Assembly: GCF_000430805.1 (NCBI RefSeq)
Contig: NZ_KE387259.1
Location: 186,001-250,000 of the forward strand
Reading direction: 5' to 3'
Length of the DNA stretch: 64,000 nucleotides
Source: Chitinilyticum aquatile DSM 21506
GTDB taxonomy: Bacteria > Pseudomonadota > Gammaproteobacteria > Burkholderiales > Chitinibacteraceae
The notes beneath the pieces were generated by a model. It made no database searches, was not told the DNA's origin, and was given only the letters and a program-made list of their open reading frames with translations. Below are positions 18,278-31,000 of this stretch, in pieces; positions within the stretch are counted from its first letter, which is position 1, and each line of letters opens with the position of its first letter. The position numbers and the translations under genes were made by a program.

Positions 18278-19828
18278 ATGCCCGCCGACGAGCGAGTCTA
18301 TCAACTGCTGCAGCAAGCCCGGTCTGAAACCCGCAACGGTTCAGCCAGAGCGGCAGCCTTGCTGGTCGATCAGGCAGAAGCATTGCTGAACCGTGTCAAT
18401 GACAGTGGGCTTGAGGCTGCGATACACCTCGAGCGGGCTCGTATTGCCTGGGGGCTGGTGCGCTACACGGAAGGGCTGCAGCACATCCGCAGGGTGCTCA
18501 GCCTCAGTGATGAAGCGCCCCTGCTGCGGGCTGAAGCACTCAGCCTGCAGGCCTTGCTGCAGAATGCGCAGGGGAATTACAGCAAGGCGCTGGAAGGCTG
18601 GATTCTCTGCCTGGAAGAAGCCGGCACCAGCGGCAACCCTGAACTATATATCGAAGCCTATCTCGGTATCGGGCACTACTATCTTTATGACAATCAGCCG
18701 GCGCGCGCACAGCTTTACCACCGCTACGCCTTCCACCTGGCCGAACAACACTCCGACCCGCAATTGCGGCTGAAGTCAGCCCTTTTCCTGCTTTTCGATC
18801 TGGTCCAGTCCGGGCAGGCCGAAGAAGGATTGCACGTACTCGCGGTTGCCCGGGAAAATATCGACGCAGTGCACACTGACCCGGCCTGGCAGGCAGAAAT
18901 CCATCACTATGCCGCAGCCATTCACCTTGAGCTCGGCCACATCGGCGAAGCAGAAGCAGCATTGCAGAGTTCCCTGCAGATCAACATGAGGGAAATGCTG
19001 CTCTGGGGAGAAACCCAGAACCGCATGCTTCTTGCCAAGCTCTATCAGGCACAGGGCAAGATCACCCAAGCCGGCACGACACTGGAAACAGCGATTGCCA
19101 TCGCCAGCAGTTTCGATCAGGGCTACCTGCTGCAGCAAATCTGCCTGCAGCTTGTCGCATTGCGCGAAGCTGCCGGTGATTTTGCGGCCGCCCTTTCTGC
19201 CCACGAATCGTATCACCGCTTTGCCGTCGGCCATCGCCGCCAGCTCAAACGCAACCAGCGCCAGCTCACGCCAGCACGCATGGCACAGCTTGAATTGCGC
19301 TTGCAATTGCTCAAGGCGCGCTACGACCTTGCCCTGCTGCAGCAAGCAGGCGTGCAAAAACCGGGCGAACAGACAGAAGACCCACTCACCGGCCTGCTGC
19401 GCCGCAGTGCTCTGGAAAGCCTGCTGCAACAATGGCAGCACGGCGGGCACAGCGACCGTATCACGCTACTGCTCTGGCAATTGCACGGTCTGCCTGTATT
19501 CAACGAGCTCTATGGCAGCACCGCCGGAGACCGGCTTATCCAGCGTTGCGCCAGCCTGGTACAGGAAGCCGCCCGCCAGTTCCATGGTGCAGCCATCCGC
19601 TTCAACGGCTCCGGTTTGCTGCTGATTGTCGACCGTGCCGTCAGCGGTGCAGCCTGCAGGCACCTGCAGGAATGGATACCCCAGTTGCGCTGGGAATACG
19701 AAAACGCCTTTTTGTCGCACAGCCTGACTCCGGTCGACTGGATTGCTGACGACAAGCCCGGCCCCCAGATTATTGCAGCCAGCCCGCAATGGCGCTGGCC
19801 GGCAACCGGCAACGAGGTGATCGCATGA
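18278..19828 (+). CDS. TPR protein with a degenerate GGDEF domain
   Basis: 516 aa. The first about 360 residues form helical tetratricopeptide-like repeats. The last about 150 residues begin with the GGDEF-family lead-in DPLTGLLRRSALESLL, but the active site GGDEF reads NGSGL (RFNGSGLLLIV). It should therefore lack diguanylate cyclase activity. It overlaps the next gene by 4 bp (ATGA); that gene has the same architecture with an intact site, so the pair looks like a duplication in which one copy became regulatory (inference). Confidence 0.85.
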   Translation: MPADERVYQLLQQARSETRNGSARAAALLVDQAEALLNRVNDSGLEAAIHLERARIAWGLVRYTEGLQHIRRVLSLSDEAPLLRAEALSLQALLQNAQGNYSKALEGWILCLEEAGTSGNPELYIEAYLGIGHYYLYDNQPARAQLYHRYAFHLAEQHSDPQLRLKSALFLLFDLVQSGQAEEGLHVLAVARENIDAVHTDPAWQAEIHHYAAAIHLELGHIGEAEAALQSSLQINMREMLLWGETQNRMLLAKLYQAQGKITQAGTTLETAIAIASSFDQGYLLQQICLQLVALREAAGDFAAALSAHESYHRFAVGHRRQLKRNQRQLTPARMAQLELRLQLLKARYDLALLQQAGVQKPGEQTEDPLTGLLRRSALESLLQQWQHGGHSDRITLLLWQLHGLPVFNELYGSTAGDRLIQRCASLVQEAARQFHGAAIRFNGSGLLLIVDRAVSGAACRHLQEWIPQLRWEYENAFLSHSLTPVDWIADDKPGPQIIAASPQWRWPATGNEVIA

Positions 19829-21429
19829 GCAGCACAGCCGGCGACCACAACCTGCCCTTCATTTTCCAGCTGCATGACCTGCTGATGCGCGACCCGGTGG
19901 CGGCCCAGGCCGAGGCGGCATCCCAGATCGCGACCCGGCACGACCCGGTCGAGCGTGTCGCACTCAATCTGCTGCATGCCATCTGCACAGCTCGCACTGG
20001 TGATTTCGTCAACGCCGAACACCAGCTGACCAGAGCGCTGCGCAACGCCAGGCAGCGCAACTTTCATTACCTGATCGCCGAAGCGCGCGATGAACTGGCC
20101 GGCATTCATCTCATCCGCGGACAGATCGACATCGCACTGCGGCAATGGCTGGACTGCTTCGAGGCCTCGCTGAAGGAAGACAGCCGCTATGGTCTTGTCC
20201 GTGCCCACCTCGGTATCGGCAAGGTGTTTTATGCCCTGGGCAAGTATGACGAGGCCAAGGAACAGCATCTGCGATCGGTCGAGCTTTCCTACTCGCTCAA
20301 GGATGTCAGCCTCAGCTCCTCCATCCATCTCTGCCTCGCCGCCGACTATCTCAAGCTGGCAGAATTCGACCGTGCCTTCGTGGCACTGGCCATCGCCGAA
20401 GACCACCTGGAGCATGCCACACAAGCGGAACACGCCCGCTGCGAGCTCCTGATCTACCGCGGCCAGATCTATGCCGCGCGCGGGCAGTGGCAGGACGCAC
20501 TGGCGCTGATGCAACAGGCATTGCAATTGAGCAAAATGCACAGGCTGATCTGGAACGAGGCACTGGCTGTACTGGAAACCGGGCGCATCCACTTTATCCT
20601 GAACAATCTGCCCGCCGCACGCGAGCAACTGGAAGTGGCACGGGGGCTCGCAGGCCAGATCACATCCACCCTGTTCGAGATGCAGGCCGAAGAACTGCTC
20701 TACAGCATCAGCAAGCAGGAACAGGATTATCCGGCAGCTCTGCATCACCATCGCCGCTACACAGAGCTGACCCTGGCGCTAATCGACACACAAAACCGGC
20801 ACCAGATCGATCCGACCACGCGCCGCCGCATGCGCCGCATGGAAAACGAGCTGGCCCTGGCTCAATCCGAAGAAGAAAACACCAGTCTGCTGGCGCGATT
20901 GCACCTGCACGAAGAACACATCCAGGCTCTCAAGGTCGAGGCTGAAACCGACCCGCTCACCGGCGTCTACAACCGCCGTGCGCTTGAAGAACGCCTGGAT
21001 CGCGAGCTTTACCGGGCCAGCCAGACTCACCGCCCCCTGAGCATCCTGATGCTCGATATCGACCACTTCAAGCAGGTCAACGACCTGCACTCGCACCTGA
21101 CCGGTGACGCCGTATTGCGCACGCTTGCCGGCATCGTCCAGACCTGCTGTCGGCAGGACGAATTCATCACGCGCTACGGCGGGGAAGAATTCACCATCCT
21201 GCTGCCAGGCGCGGCGGTCGAAACCGCGCGGCAGGTGGCCGAGCGGATCAGGCTATCGATTGCCCAGCATGACTGGACCAGCATCAAGCCGGAGCTCGGT
21301 ACCATCACGGTCAGTATTGGCGTCACGGAAAGGCACGAGGGTGACTCGGCGCACGATCTGCTGGCCCGCGTTGACCACTTCCTGTATCAGGCCAAAGAGC
21401 AGGGACGCAACCGCACCTGCGGAGAGTAA
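19825..21429 (+). CDS. TPR-GGDEF diguanylate cyclase
   Basis: 534 aa. TPR-like helical repeats fill about residues 1-350, a short coiled coil follows, then a complete GGDEF domain. That domain has DPLTGVYNRRALEERL, the metal-binding DIDHFKQVND, the active site RYGGEEF, and SIGVTE. It makes cyclic-di-GMP from two GTP. There is no membrane segment, so it is cytoplasmic and probably controlled through its TPR region. The start overlaps the previous stop (ATGA), so the two are probably co-translated. The open frame upstream of ATG 19825 is shadow. Confidence 0.93.
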   Translation: MSSTAGDHNLPFIFQLHDLLMRDPVAAQAEAASQIATRHDPVERVALNLLHAICTARTGDFVNAEHQLTRALRNARQRNFHYLIAEARDELAGIHLIRGQIDIALRQWLDCFEASLKEDSRYGLVRAHLGIGKVFYALGKYDEAKEQHLRSVELSYSLKDVSLSSSIHLCLAADYLKLAEFDRAFVALAIAEDHLEHATQAEHARCELLIYRGQIYAARGQWQDALALMQQALQLSKMHRLIWNEALAVLETGRIHFILNNLPAAREQLEVARGLAGQITSTLFEMQAEELLYSISKQEQDYPAALHHHRRYTELTLALIDTQNRHQIDPTTRRRMRRMENELALAQSEEENTSLLARLHLHEEHIQALKVEAETDPLTGVYNRRALEERLDRELYRASQTHRPLSILMLDIDHFKQVNDLHSHLTGDAVLRTLAGIVQTCCRQDEFITRYGGEEFTILLPGAAVETARQVAERIRLSIAQHDWTSIKPELGTITVSIGVTERHEGDSAHDLLARVDHFLYQAKEQGRNRTCGE

Positions 21430-21435
21430 GCACAG

Positions 21436-21482
21436 GTATTTGCACACAACCATTTCAAAAAATGCCTGCAGCAGCATATCCA
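21436..21482. repeat. 47-bp palindromic repeat, copy 6
   Basis: Starts GTATTTGCACACAACCATTT and ends GCAGCATATCCA. The inner CATTT/AAATG stem is kept and the right end is degenerate (ATATCC). It starts 6 bases after the diguanylate cyclase stop codon. Confidence 0.6.
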
Positions 21483-21529
21483 TCACCCGATATACCCCTG
21501 TCACCACATGTCATCTCTTCAGCCTGCCG

Positions 21530-21558
21530 CTTGAAATGCTCGCGGGAAAACCCATCTA
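21530..21558 (+). promoter_or_regulatory. Sigma-32 heat-shock promoter of clpB
   Basis: CTTGAAA (21530-21536), 14 bases, then CCCATCTA (21551-21558). This matches the sigma-32 consensus (CTTGAAA and CCCATNT with 13-15 spacing) and lies 34 bases before the clpB start. Confidence 0.85.
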
Positions 21559-21591
21559 AGCTATGACCATGAATTAAAGAGGGTTTTCACC

Positions 21592-24177
<2,586 letters not shown>

Positions 24178-24188
24178 TCAATCCGTCC

Positions 24189-24226
24189 AACAAGAAAAAA
24201 CCCGCCTAGGCGGGTTTTTTCTTGTT
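24189..24226 (+). terminator. Rho-independent terminator of clpB
   Basis: AACAAGAAAAAACCCGCC is mirrored by GCGGGTTTTTTCTTGTT around a small loop, ending in T6. Symmetry suggests it also works for the convergent hexosaminidase gene. Confidence 0.9.
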
Positions 24227-24262
24227 GCCGGACGACATCGGTACTGTCAAATACACAGTAAT

Positions 24263-24309
24263 GTATAACCATAAAACCCTTTAATTAAAAGGGCAGCACG
24301 GCCATACCC
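24263..24309. repeat. 47-bp palindromic repeat, copy 7
   Basis: Starts GTATAACCATAAAACCCTTT and ends GCAGCACGGCCATACCC. The core is CCCTTTAATTAAAAGGG. It lies 4 bases from the stop codon of the minus-strand hexosaminidase gene. Confidence 0.7.
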
Positions 24310-24313
24310 CGCA

Positions 24314-26833
24314 TCAAGCCACCTTTACAGTCCAGCTCTTGCGGTTGCTGCTGCTGAACGTCGCCAGCTTGACCGTGCCGGCCACTTCCACCGGTGCGAT
24401 ATAGCGCGGCGAGGTAGCGATCGGCTCGCTGCCATCGGTGGTGTAGCGGATGGTCAGGCCTGGCGCCGAGACATTGGCGTAGAGCTTGCCGTTCTCGATC
24501 TTCGCGCCCGGTTGCGGGATACGGTAACCGTAGCCGCCAAGGAAGCCGTCCAGACGCGGCAGTTCGCGCTGGCCAAGGCGGTTGGCAAACTCGTTCCAGT
24601 CCGTATCCATCTTCGCTTGCCGTGCAACCGCATCCTCGATTGACGTCCAGCCCGGATCAGCCGCCCAGGCACGCTCGGCCAGGGCAATGACGCGCGGCAT
24701 TGCCAGATATTCGAGACGGCCGGCGTTGCGGACGTTTTCCGACCACAGCTGCCCCTGGATGCCGAGGATGTTCTGGACGCCCTCTGCCGTCAGTCGCACC
24801 TTCTTGTCCAGTGCCTCGCGATCAAGCGGATGGCCGAAGAGGTTGACCGTGGCCGTGGTGAAGATGTCCAGCGGGCAGAATTCGTAGGCATAACGCGTTT
24901 CGATGAAACCGCCCCAGTAGTAGCCCGGTTCAGCAGGATCCTTGGCATAGGCCAGATCGAAGTAGAGGTTGGTTACGTTCGACAGCACCGTCTTGTAGCC
25001 GGCGTTGGCCAGCTGGTAGGCATAGTCTTCCTGGCCCCAGCCCCAGACGTTGTTCCAGACATAGGGCTGGAAGTTGGCGTTGACGAACTTCGGATTCGGC
25101 ACGTGATGCGTGGCACCGTCGTGAGTTTCCTTGACCAGTGCGATCTCTTCCCAGCCACCAAAGGTCAGGCCATGCTTTTTCAGCATGCCGCGATAGCGTT
25201 CCATGAAGTAATTCAGCAGATCCTGAATGGTGGCCAAGCCGTGCTCTTTCATGAAGGCCTGGCACAGTGGCGAACCTTCCCAGGCGCCGTGCGGCACTTC
25301 GTCACCACCGGTGTGCATGGTCTTGAACGGGGCTCCAGCTTCCTTGTACATCGCGTGCACTTCATCGAGCACCTTTTCGATGAAGGCATACGCGGAATCC
25401 AGTGCAATGCAGATGACGTTGTCGTGCCAGAGCTGGACCGATTCGTACTTGGATGCATCGTTGAAATCATTGAGCAGATACTGCTTGGCTTCCGCTTCGC
25501 GGCCTTCACTCATCAGGCGGTGATAGCGCGCTTCCATCGCCTTGATCGCCGAGCGGGCGTGGCCGGGAACGTCGATTTCCGGCACCACTTCGATATGGCG
25601 GGCGGTAGCAAAACGCAGGATTTCAAGGTAATCCGCACGGCTGTAATAGCCGGTGCCGGAGGAACCTTCTACCTCGGCGCCAGAGCCGAAACACGGCACC
25701 AGATTGTCACGCTCGTCGGCGGTATAGCCGCGCTTGCTGCCGATGTCGGTCAGTTCCGGCAGGCCCGGGATTTCCAGGCGCCAGCCTTCGTCATCGGTGA
25801 GGTGGAAATGGAATTTGTTGAGTTTGTAGAGCGCCATGCAATCGAGCAGGCGCAGGACCGACTCCTTGCTGGAGAAGTTGCGACCGACGTCAAGATGCAT
25901 GCCGCGATAGGCAAAGCGCGGCGAATCGACGACATGGCCGCAGGGCACCAGCAGCGCTTCCTGTGGATTGAGGAAGCTGTCTACCGGCAGCAGCTGGCGC
26001 AGGCTCTGGATGCCGTTGAAGACACCATGCGCGCTTTGACCTGTGATCGTGACACCGTCCACACCGATGTCGAGGCGGTACGCTTCATCTGTCGCGCCCT
26101 GTACGGCAACTTTGCCAAGCTGCAGCGTAATCGCAATGCGACCGGGTACCCTGATGGCCGAGCGCTGCAGTTCCACTCCACTGACATCGTGCAGTGCGCT
26201 GCGCAGGAAAGCCGCCTCGCAGGCAAGTGCGGCATCGTGCACGATCAGCGTATCGGCATCGATCACGCAGGCATGATCGTTGAACGCGGCATCAAGCGGA
26301 GTCGGCGTGATCTTGCCGACCTTGGCCGGGGCCATCACGCTCAGTCCGGCATTATCAGCGTAGCGGCTTTCAGCCGACCACTTCTGTGGTGTTTTGTCAT
26401 TCGCGTTGCGATCACGTGCAGCATCGGTCGCAAAAGGCAGGATGCGCGGGTCGCCGATGGCTTCGGCACGGGCGGCCGGGGTGCCTTCGTCATAAACGAT
26501 GTAGAAACCCAGCGGCGCATCGGTGTTTGAGATGGTCCAGAACATGCCTTCATAGGCAATCAGGCGAGTATCGCCACTGGCCAGCTTGCCGAATTCGGCG
26601 GTCGGCTGCATGCGCCAGAGGTCGCCATTGACCTGCTCGATCAGCACGCCCCCCGTCACGGTTTCCGGCTTGATCTTGCGGCAGGTATTGAAATAGATCG
26701 TCCAGCCCTTGCCGGCAAGATCCAGCTCGGACAGGTTGACAAGCTTCATCTCGGCCAGGAAATTGTCGCCATTATGGCCATTTCCCAGGCACTGCCAGGT
26801 GAATTGAAGATGAGATCCGGCGGGGTGTGTCAT
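24314..26833 (-). CDS. Beta-N-acetylhexosaminidase, GH20 chitobiase type
   Basis: 839 aa from the chosen ATG. An N-terminal CHB_HEX carbohydrate-binding domain (about 1-150) leads into the GH20b domain and the GH20 barrel with the catalytic pair D-E in HTGGDEVPHGAWEG (near 513-514). A C-terminal CHB_HEX_C domain closes the protein. This is the layout of chitobiases, which cleave chitobiose to GlcNAc. No signal peptide is seen, so it may work in the cytoplasm on imported disaccharide. The start at 26833 follows GCGGAGCCAATCACA; earlier in-frame starts give an unconserved extension. Confidence 0.92.
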   Translation of the reverse strand: MTHPAGSHLQFTWQCLGNGHNGDNFLAEMKLVNLSELDLAGKGWTIYFNTCRKIKPETVTGGVLIEQVNGDLWRMQPTAEFGKLASGDTRLIAYEGMFWTISNTDAPLGFYIVYDEGTPAARAEAIGDPRILPFATDAARDRNANDKTPQKWSAESRYADNAGLSVMAPAKVGKITPTPLDAAFNDHACVIDADTLIVHDAALACEAAFLRSALHDVSGVELQRSAIRVPGRIAITLQLGKVAVQGATDEAYRLDIGVDGVTITGQSAHGVFNGIQSLRQLLPVDSFLNPQEALLVPCGHVVDSPRFAYRGMHLDVGRNFSSKESVLRLLDCMALYKLNKFHFHLTDDEGWRLEIPGLPELTDIGSKRGYTADERDNLVPCFGSGAEVEGSSGTGYYSRADYLEILRFATARHIEVVPEIDVPGHARSAIKAMEARYHRLMSEGREAEAKQYLLNDFNDASKYESVQLWHDNVICIALDSAYAFIEKVLDEVHAMYKEAGAPFKTMHTGGDEVPHGAWEGSPLCQAFMKEHGLATIQDLLNYFMERYRGMLKKHGLTFGGWEEIALVKETHDGATHHVPNPKFVNANFQPYVWNNVWGWGQEDYAYQLANAGYKTVLSNVTNLYFDLAYAKDPAEPGYYWGGFIETRYAYEFCPLDIFTTATVNLFGHPLDREALDKKVRLTAEGVQNILGIQGQLWSENVRNAGRLEYLAMPRVIALAERAWAADPGWTSIEDAVARQAKMDTDWNEFANRLGQRELPRLDGFLGGYGYRIPQPGAKIENGKLYANVSAPGLTIRYTTDGSEPIATSPRYIAPVEVAGTVKLATFSSSNRKSWTVKVA

Positions 26834-27288
26834 TGTGATTGGCTCCGCATGTTTAATTGTTCGGGGCATCAGCCCCATTCCTCTCTGCTCCCTCAGCACG
26901 TCAGCGCTGAAGCGCTTGCGTCCCTGTCGGCAAACAGTGCGCACATCAGCAAGCGATCATACTCCAACTGACTGCTCCCCTCAGTCCGAGGCGCCTGTGT
27001 TGTATAGTCCGCCGCAACAGACTCAACAAGCCGGAGTACGCATACTGTCACCGAACAGTACCCTGTTGCATCCATCCGGTCTTTGCCCTGCTTGCCGAGT
27101 TTTGCCGCTCGCCACGCATCCGGTTGGCATAAGGGTAGCGGCAGTACCGGATGGCTCAATCCCAGTCTGCGATGACCGCAGACCGTCCTGACCATACAAC
27201 GGTTGCACACATTCACCTCATGCTACGTCGGGAAGCAGGCAAATCTCAGGCAGCTCATGCGGAAGGCTCAAGCTCACTGCTCTAGGAG
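26834..27288. other. 455-bp intergenic region upstream of the hexosaminidase gene
   Basis: No convincing gene. It holds an AAGCGCTT palindrome in TGAAGCGCTTGC (from 26908), resembling a LacI-family operator half-match. A longer inverted pair, CATCCGGT near 27070 with ACCGGATG near 27150, is also present. Both could regulate the GH20 gene; neither is proven. Confidence 0.35.
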
Positions 27289-28056
27289 CTAGCGGCCAAA
27301 ATACCGTTTCTGCAGGGCCGCAAGCTCCCCTCGCTGCTGCAAACGTCCAAAGGCTTGCTGCAGTGCCTGCAGTTTCTGGGGTTCCAGCGCTCGGTTCACG
27401 CCGATGTAGTAGTCGCTCTGACCATCCACCAGCAGCGCGGGAACGATTTCCGATCGTTGCCCGCCCGCCTTCTCGAGATTGAGGTAAGCCGATGCATCCA
27501 GCGCCAGCATGAGATCGATGCGCTCATGTCGGAGCTTTCTGACATTCATGAAATCATCATTGCCCGGCTCAAGCTGCTCCCCCTGCCGGAAACCGCTGGC
27601 CACTAGCTGCCGGGTGGCAGCAGATTCTCGTACCACACCGATGCGATACGCCTTGGCATCAGCAAGATCGTTCAGGCGAATATCGCTACGCTTGGCCAGC
27701 CGAAACAGATAGACCTGCCGCTTGGCAACCGGTCCGATCCAGAAAAACTGGTTTTCCCGCTCGGGAGTGCGGACCAGTGTAAACAGCAGCGAGTCACGAT
27801 CCGCCTGAGCGGTCTGGTAAGCCCTGATCCAGGGCATGACCTGGATATCAATCGTCATTCCCGACTCAGCCGCCATTTTCTGCAATAGTTCGACCGAAAA
27901 ACCGGCTGGCCGACCATTTTCCAGGTAATTCAGCGGGGGCAGATTTTCAGTGTAGGCCACCACATCGGCCGCAGCGGCTGGTCTGGGCAGCAGGCTGGCC
28001 AAGATGCATAAAAGCACGGCAAACCAGCAGATAAACGGGTTTTTCGGTATTATCAC
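27289..28056 (-). CDS. Periplasmic solute-binding protein, family 3 type
   Basis: 255 aa. Signal peptide of about 30 residues ([22 protein letters not shown]), then a mature part starting [13 protein letters not shown], typical of bacterial extracellular solute-binding family 3. Members bind amino acids or act as sensors; no permease or ATPase is adjacent, so transport is not shown. The open frame runs far upstream over purL; the GTG at 28056 is chosen since it places the signal peptide at the N terminus. It is divergent from purL with only 36 bp between the chosen starts. Confidence 0.8.
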   Translation of the reverse strand: MIIPKNPFICWFAVLLCILASLLPRPAAAADVVAYTENLPPLNYLENGRPAGFSVELLQKMAAESGMTIDIQVMPWIRAYQTAQADRDSLLFTLVRTPERENQFFWIGPVAKRQVYLFRLAKRSDIRLNDLADAKAYRIGVVRESAATRQLVASGFRQGEQLEPGNDDFMNVRKLRHERIDLMLALDASAYLNLEKAGGQRSEIVPALLVDGQSDYYIGVNRALEPQKLQALQQAFGRLQQRGELAALQKRYFGR

Positions 28057-28092
28057 GTCTTTGTTTCTCTTGGCATTGTGGACTTTCCAGAC

Positions 28093-31000
28093 ATGGCTGA
28101 AGTGCTCACACTGCGCGGTGGTACCGCGCTCTCCCCGTTCCGTATCGACAAACTGGCCAGCACACTGGCTGCCCAGGGTCTTGCTCTTCAGTTGTATGCT
28201 GAATACTGGCACTTTGTCGAGTTGTCTGCTCCGCTCTCGGAGGCCGAGCGCGACACGCTGGAACGCATTCTCAGCTATGGCGAGCCGGCACGTCCGGAAC
28301 TTGCCGCCGGCAGCATGCTGCTTGTGCTGCCACGCTTGGGCACCATCTCGCCCTGGTCCTCGAAAGCCACCGACATCGCGTTGCACTGCGGCCTGGCTGG
28401 CAAGGTCATCCGCATCGAGCGCGGCATGGTGATCCATGCCAGCAAGAATGGCCAGCCACTGTCCGCTGCCGAGCGCAACACCTTACAGCCTCTGGTTTAC
28501 GATCGCATGACCGAGCAGGTTTTCGATTCGCTCGATGCCGGCCGGGAGCTTTTCCGTCATTTCGAACCCAAGCCGCTGCTGTCGGTCGACATCCTTGGCG
28601 GTGGCAAGGCAGAGTTGGTCAAGGCCAACGGTGAATTTGGCTTCGCGCTGTCGGACGATGAAATCGACTATCTGGTTGAAAATTACCAGAAAATCGGCCG
28701 TAACCCGACCGATGTCGAACTGACCATGTTTGCACAGGCCAATTCCGAACACTGCCGCCACAAGATTTTCAATGCCAACTTCATCATCAATGGCGAAGCA
28801 CAGGATTACAGCCTGTTCGGCATGATCCGCGAATCGCACAAGGCCGCACCGGAAGGCACGGTTGTTGCCTACTCCGATAATTCCTCGGTCATCGAAGGCG
28901 CGGAAATCAACCGCTTTTACCCCGATGCAGTAACGAAGGAATATACGGGCCACGCGGAAAAAACCCACATCCTGATGAAGGTGGAAACACACAACCACCC
29001 GACCGCCATTTCGCCCTTTGCCGGTGCGGCCACCGGTAACGGCGGCGAAATCCGCGATGAAGGTGCCACCGGCCGCGGCTCCAAGCCGAAATCGGGCCTC
29101 ACCGGCTTTACCGTTTCCAACCTCAACATCCCTGGCGCCATCCAGCCCTGGGAAGATCCGGCTTACGGCAAGCCTGATCGCATCGCCTCGGCACTCGACA
29201 TCATGCTCGAAGGCCCGATCGGTGGTGCGGCATTCAACAACGAATTCGGCCGCCCCAACCTCACCGGCTATTTCCGTACCTTCGAGGAAACCGTCAACGG
29301 CGAGCGCCGTGGCTACCACAAGCCGATCATGATCGCCGGCGGCATGGGTAATATCCGCGACATCCACGTCGGCAAGAATGCATTACCCGATGGCGCGCTG
29401 CTGATCCAGCTCGGCGGCCCGGGCATGCTGATTGGCATGGGCGGCGGCGCCGCGTCCTCGATGGCGACCGGCGCGAACGCCGCTGATCTCGACTTTGATT
29501 CCGTTCAACGCGGCAACCCGGAAATCGAACGCCGTGCGCAGGAAGTCATCGACCGCTGCTGGCAACTGGGTGAGAAGAACCCGGTCGAGTCCATCCACGA
29601 CGTTGGCGCCGGCGGCATTTCCAACGCCTTCCCCGAGCTGGTGAACGATGCCGGCATGGGTGCCATCTTCGATCTGCGCAAGGTGCATATCGAAGAGCGC
29701 GGCATGGCACCGAAGGAAATCTGGTCGAACGAATCGCAGGAGCGCTATGTGCTGGCGATCAAGCCGGAAGCGCTGCTGACCTTCGAAGCGATTGCCGAGC
29801 GCGAGCGGTGCCCGTTTGCCGTTATCGGTCGTGTCACTTCTGATCGCCAGCTGGTGGTGGAAGATCCGCATTTCGGCAACAAGCCCGTTGACATGCCGAT
29901 GGATGTGCTGCTCGGCAAGCCGCCGAAAATGACGCGCGATGTGCAGCGCATCAAGCCGGAAATGCCGGTTTTTGACTCTTCCACGCTCAACCTGAAAGAC
30001 TCCCTCTACCGCGTGCTGCAGCTGCCGTCGGTTGCCGACAAGAAATTCCTGATCACCATCGGCGACCGCACCGTGGGTGGCTACACTGCGCGCGACCAGT
30101 TTGTCGGCCCCTGGCAGGTGCCGGTCGCCGACGTGGCCGTCACCGCCATGACTTACGACACCAATGTGGGCGAGGCCATGGCAATGGGCGAGCGCACGCC
30201 GCTGGCTCTGATTTCTGCACCGGCCTCTGGCCGCATGGCGGTCGGCGAAGCACTGACCAATATCGCCGCAGCCCCGATTGCCAAGCTGGGCGACGTGAAA
30301 CTCTCGGCCAACTGGATGGCTGCTGCCGGCCACCCGGGTGAAGACGCCAACCTGTACGACACCGTCGAGGCTGTCGGCCTGGAAATGTGCCGCGAACTGG
30401 GCGTGAGCATTCCGGTCGGCAAGGATTCGCTGTCGATGAAGACCGTATGGGAAGATCAGGGCGAGAAAAAGGCCGTGGTCGCCCCGCTCTCGCTGATCAT
30501 CTCTGCCTTCGCGCCAGTCACTGACGTGCGCAAGACGCTGACACCGCAACTGGTCAATGACCGAGACACCGATCTGTTGCTGATTGATCTGGGCTGCGGC
30601 AAATGCCGCCTGGGCGCCTCCGCACTGGCGCAAGTCAACAAGCAGGTCGGCAACTGGGCGCCGGACGTGGTCAGCGTTCCGCATCTGAAATCCTTCTTCA
30701 CGACGGTGCAGAGCCTCAATGCCCAGGGCAAGCTGCTGGCCTACCACGATCGCGGTGACGGTGGCCTGATTGCGACTGTCGCGGAAATGATGTTTGCCAG
30801 CCATGTCGGCGTCACGCTGGAAATTGACGAACTCTGTATTGACCGCCGCCGCCAGCAGCGCGCGCACGATGAAGTCACGCCGGAAGACGTGACCCGCGCC
30901 GAAAACGGCCGCGTGATGGGCGTGCTGTTCAACGAAGAATTGGGCGCTGTGCTGCAGGTAAAACGCAGCGACACGGCGGCAGTCATCGCCGCGTTCATGA

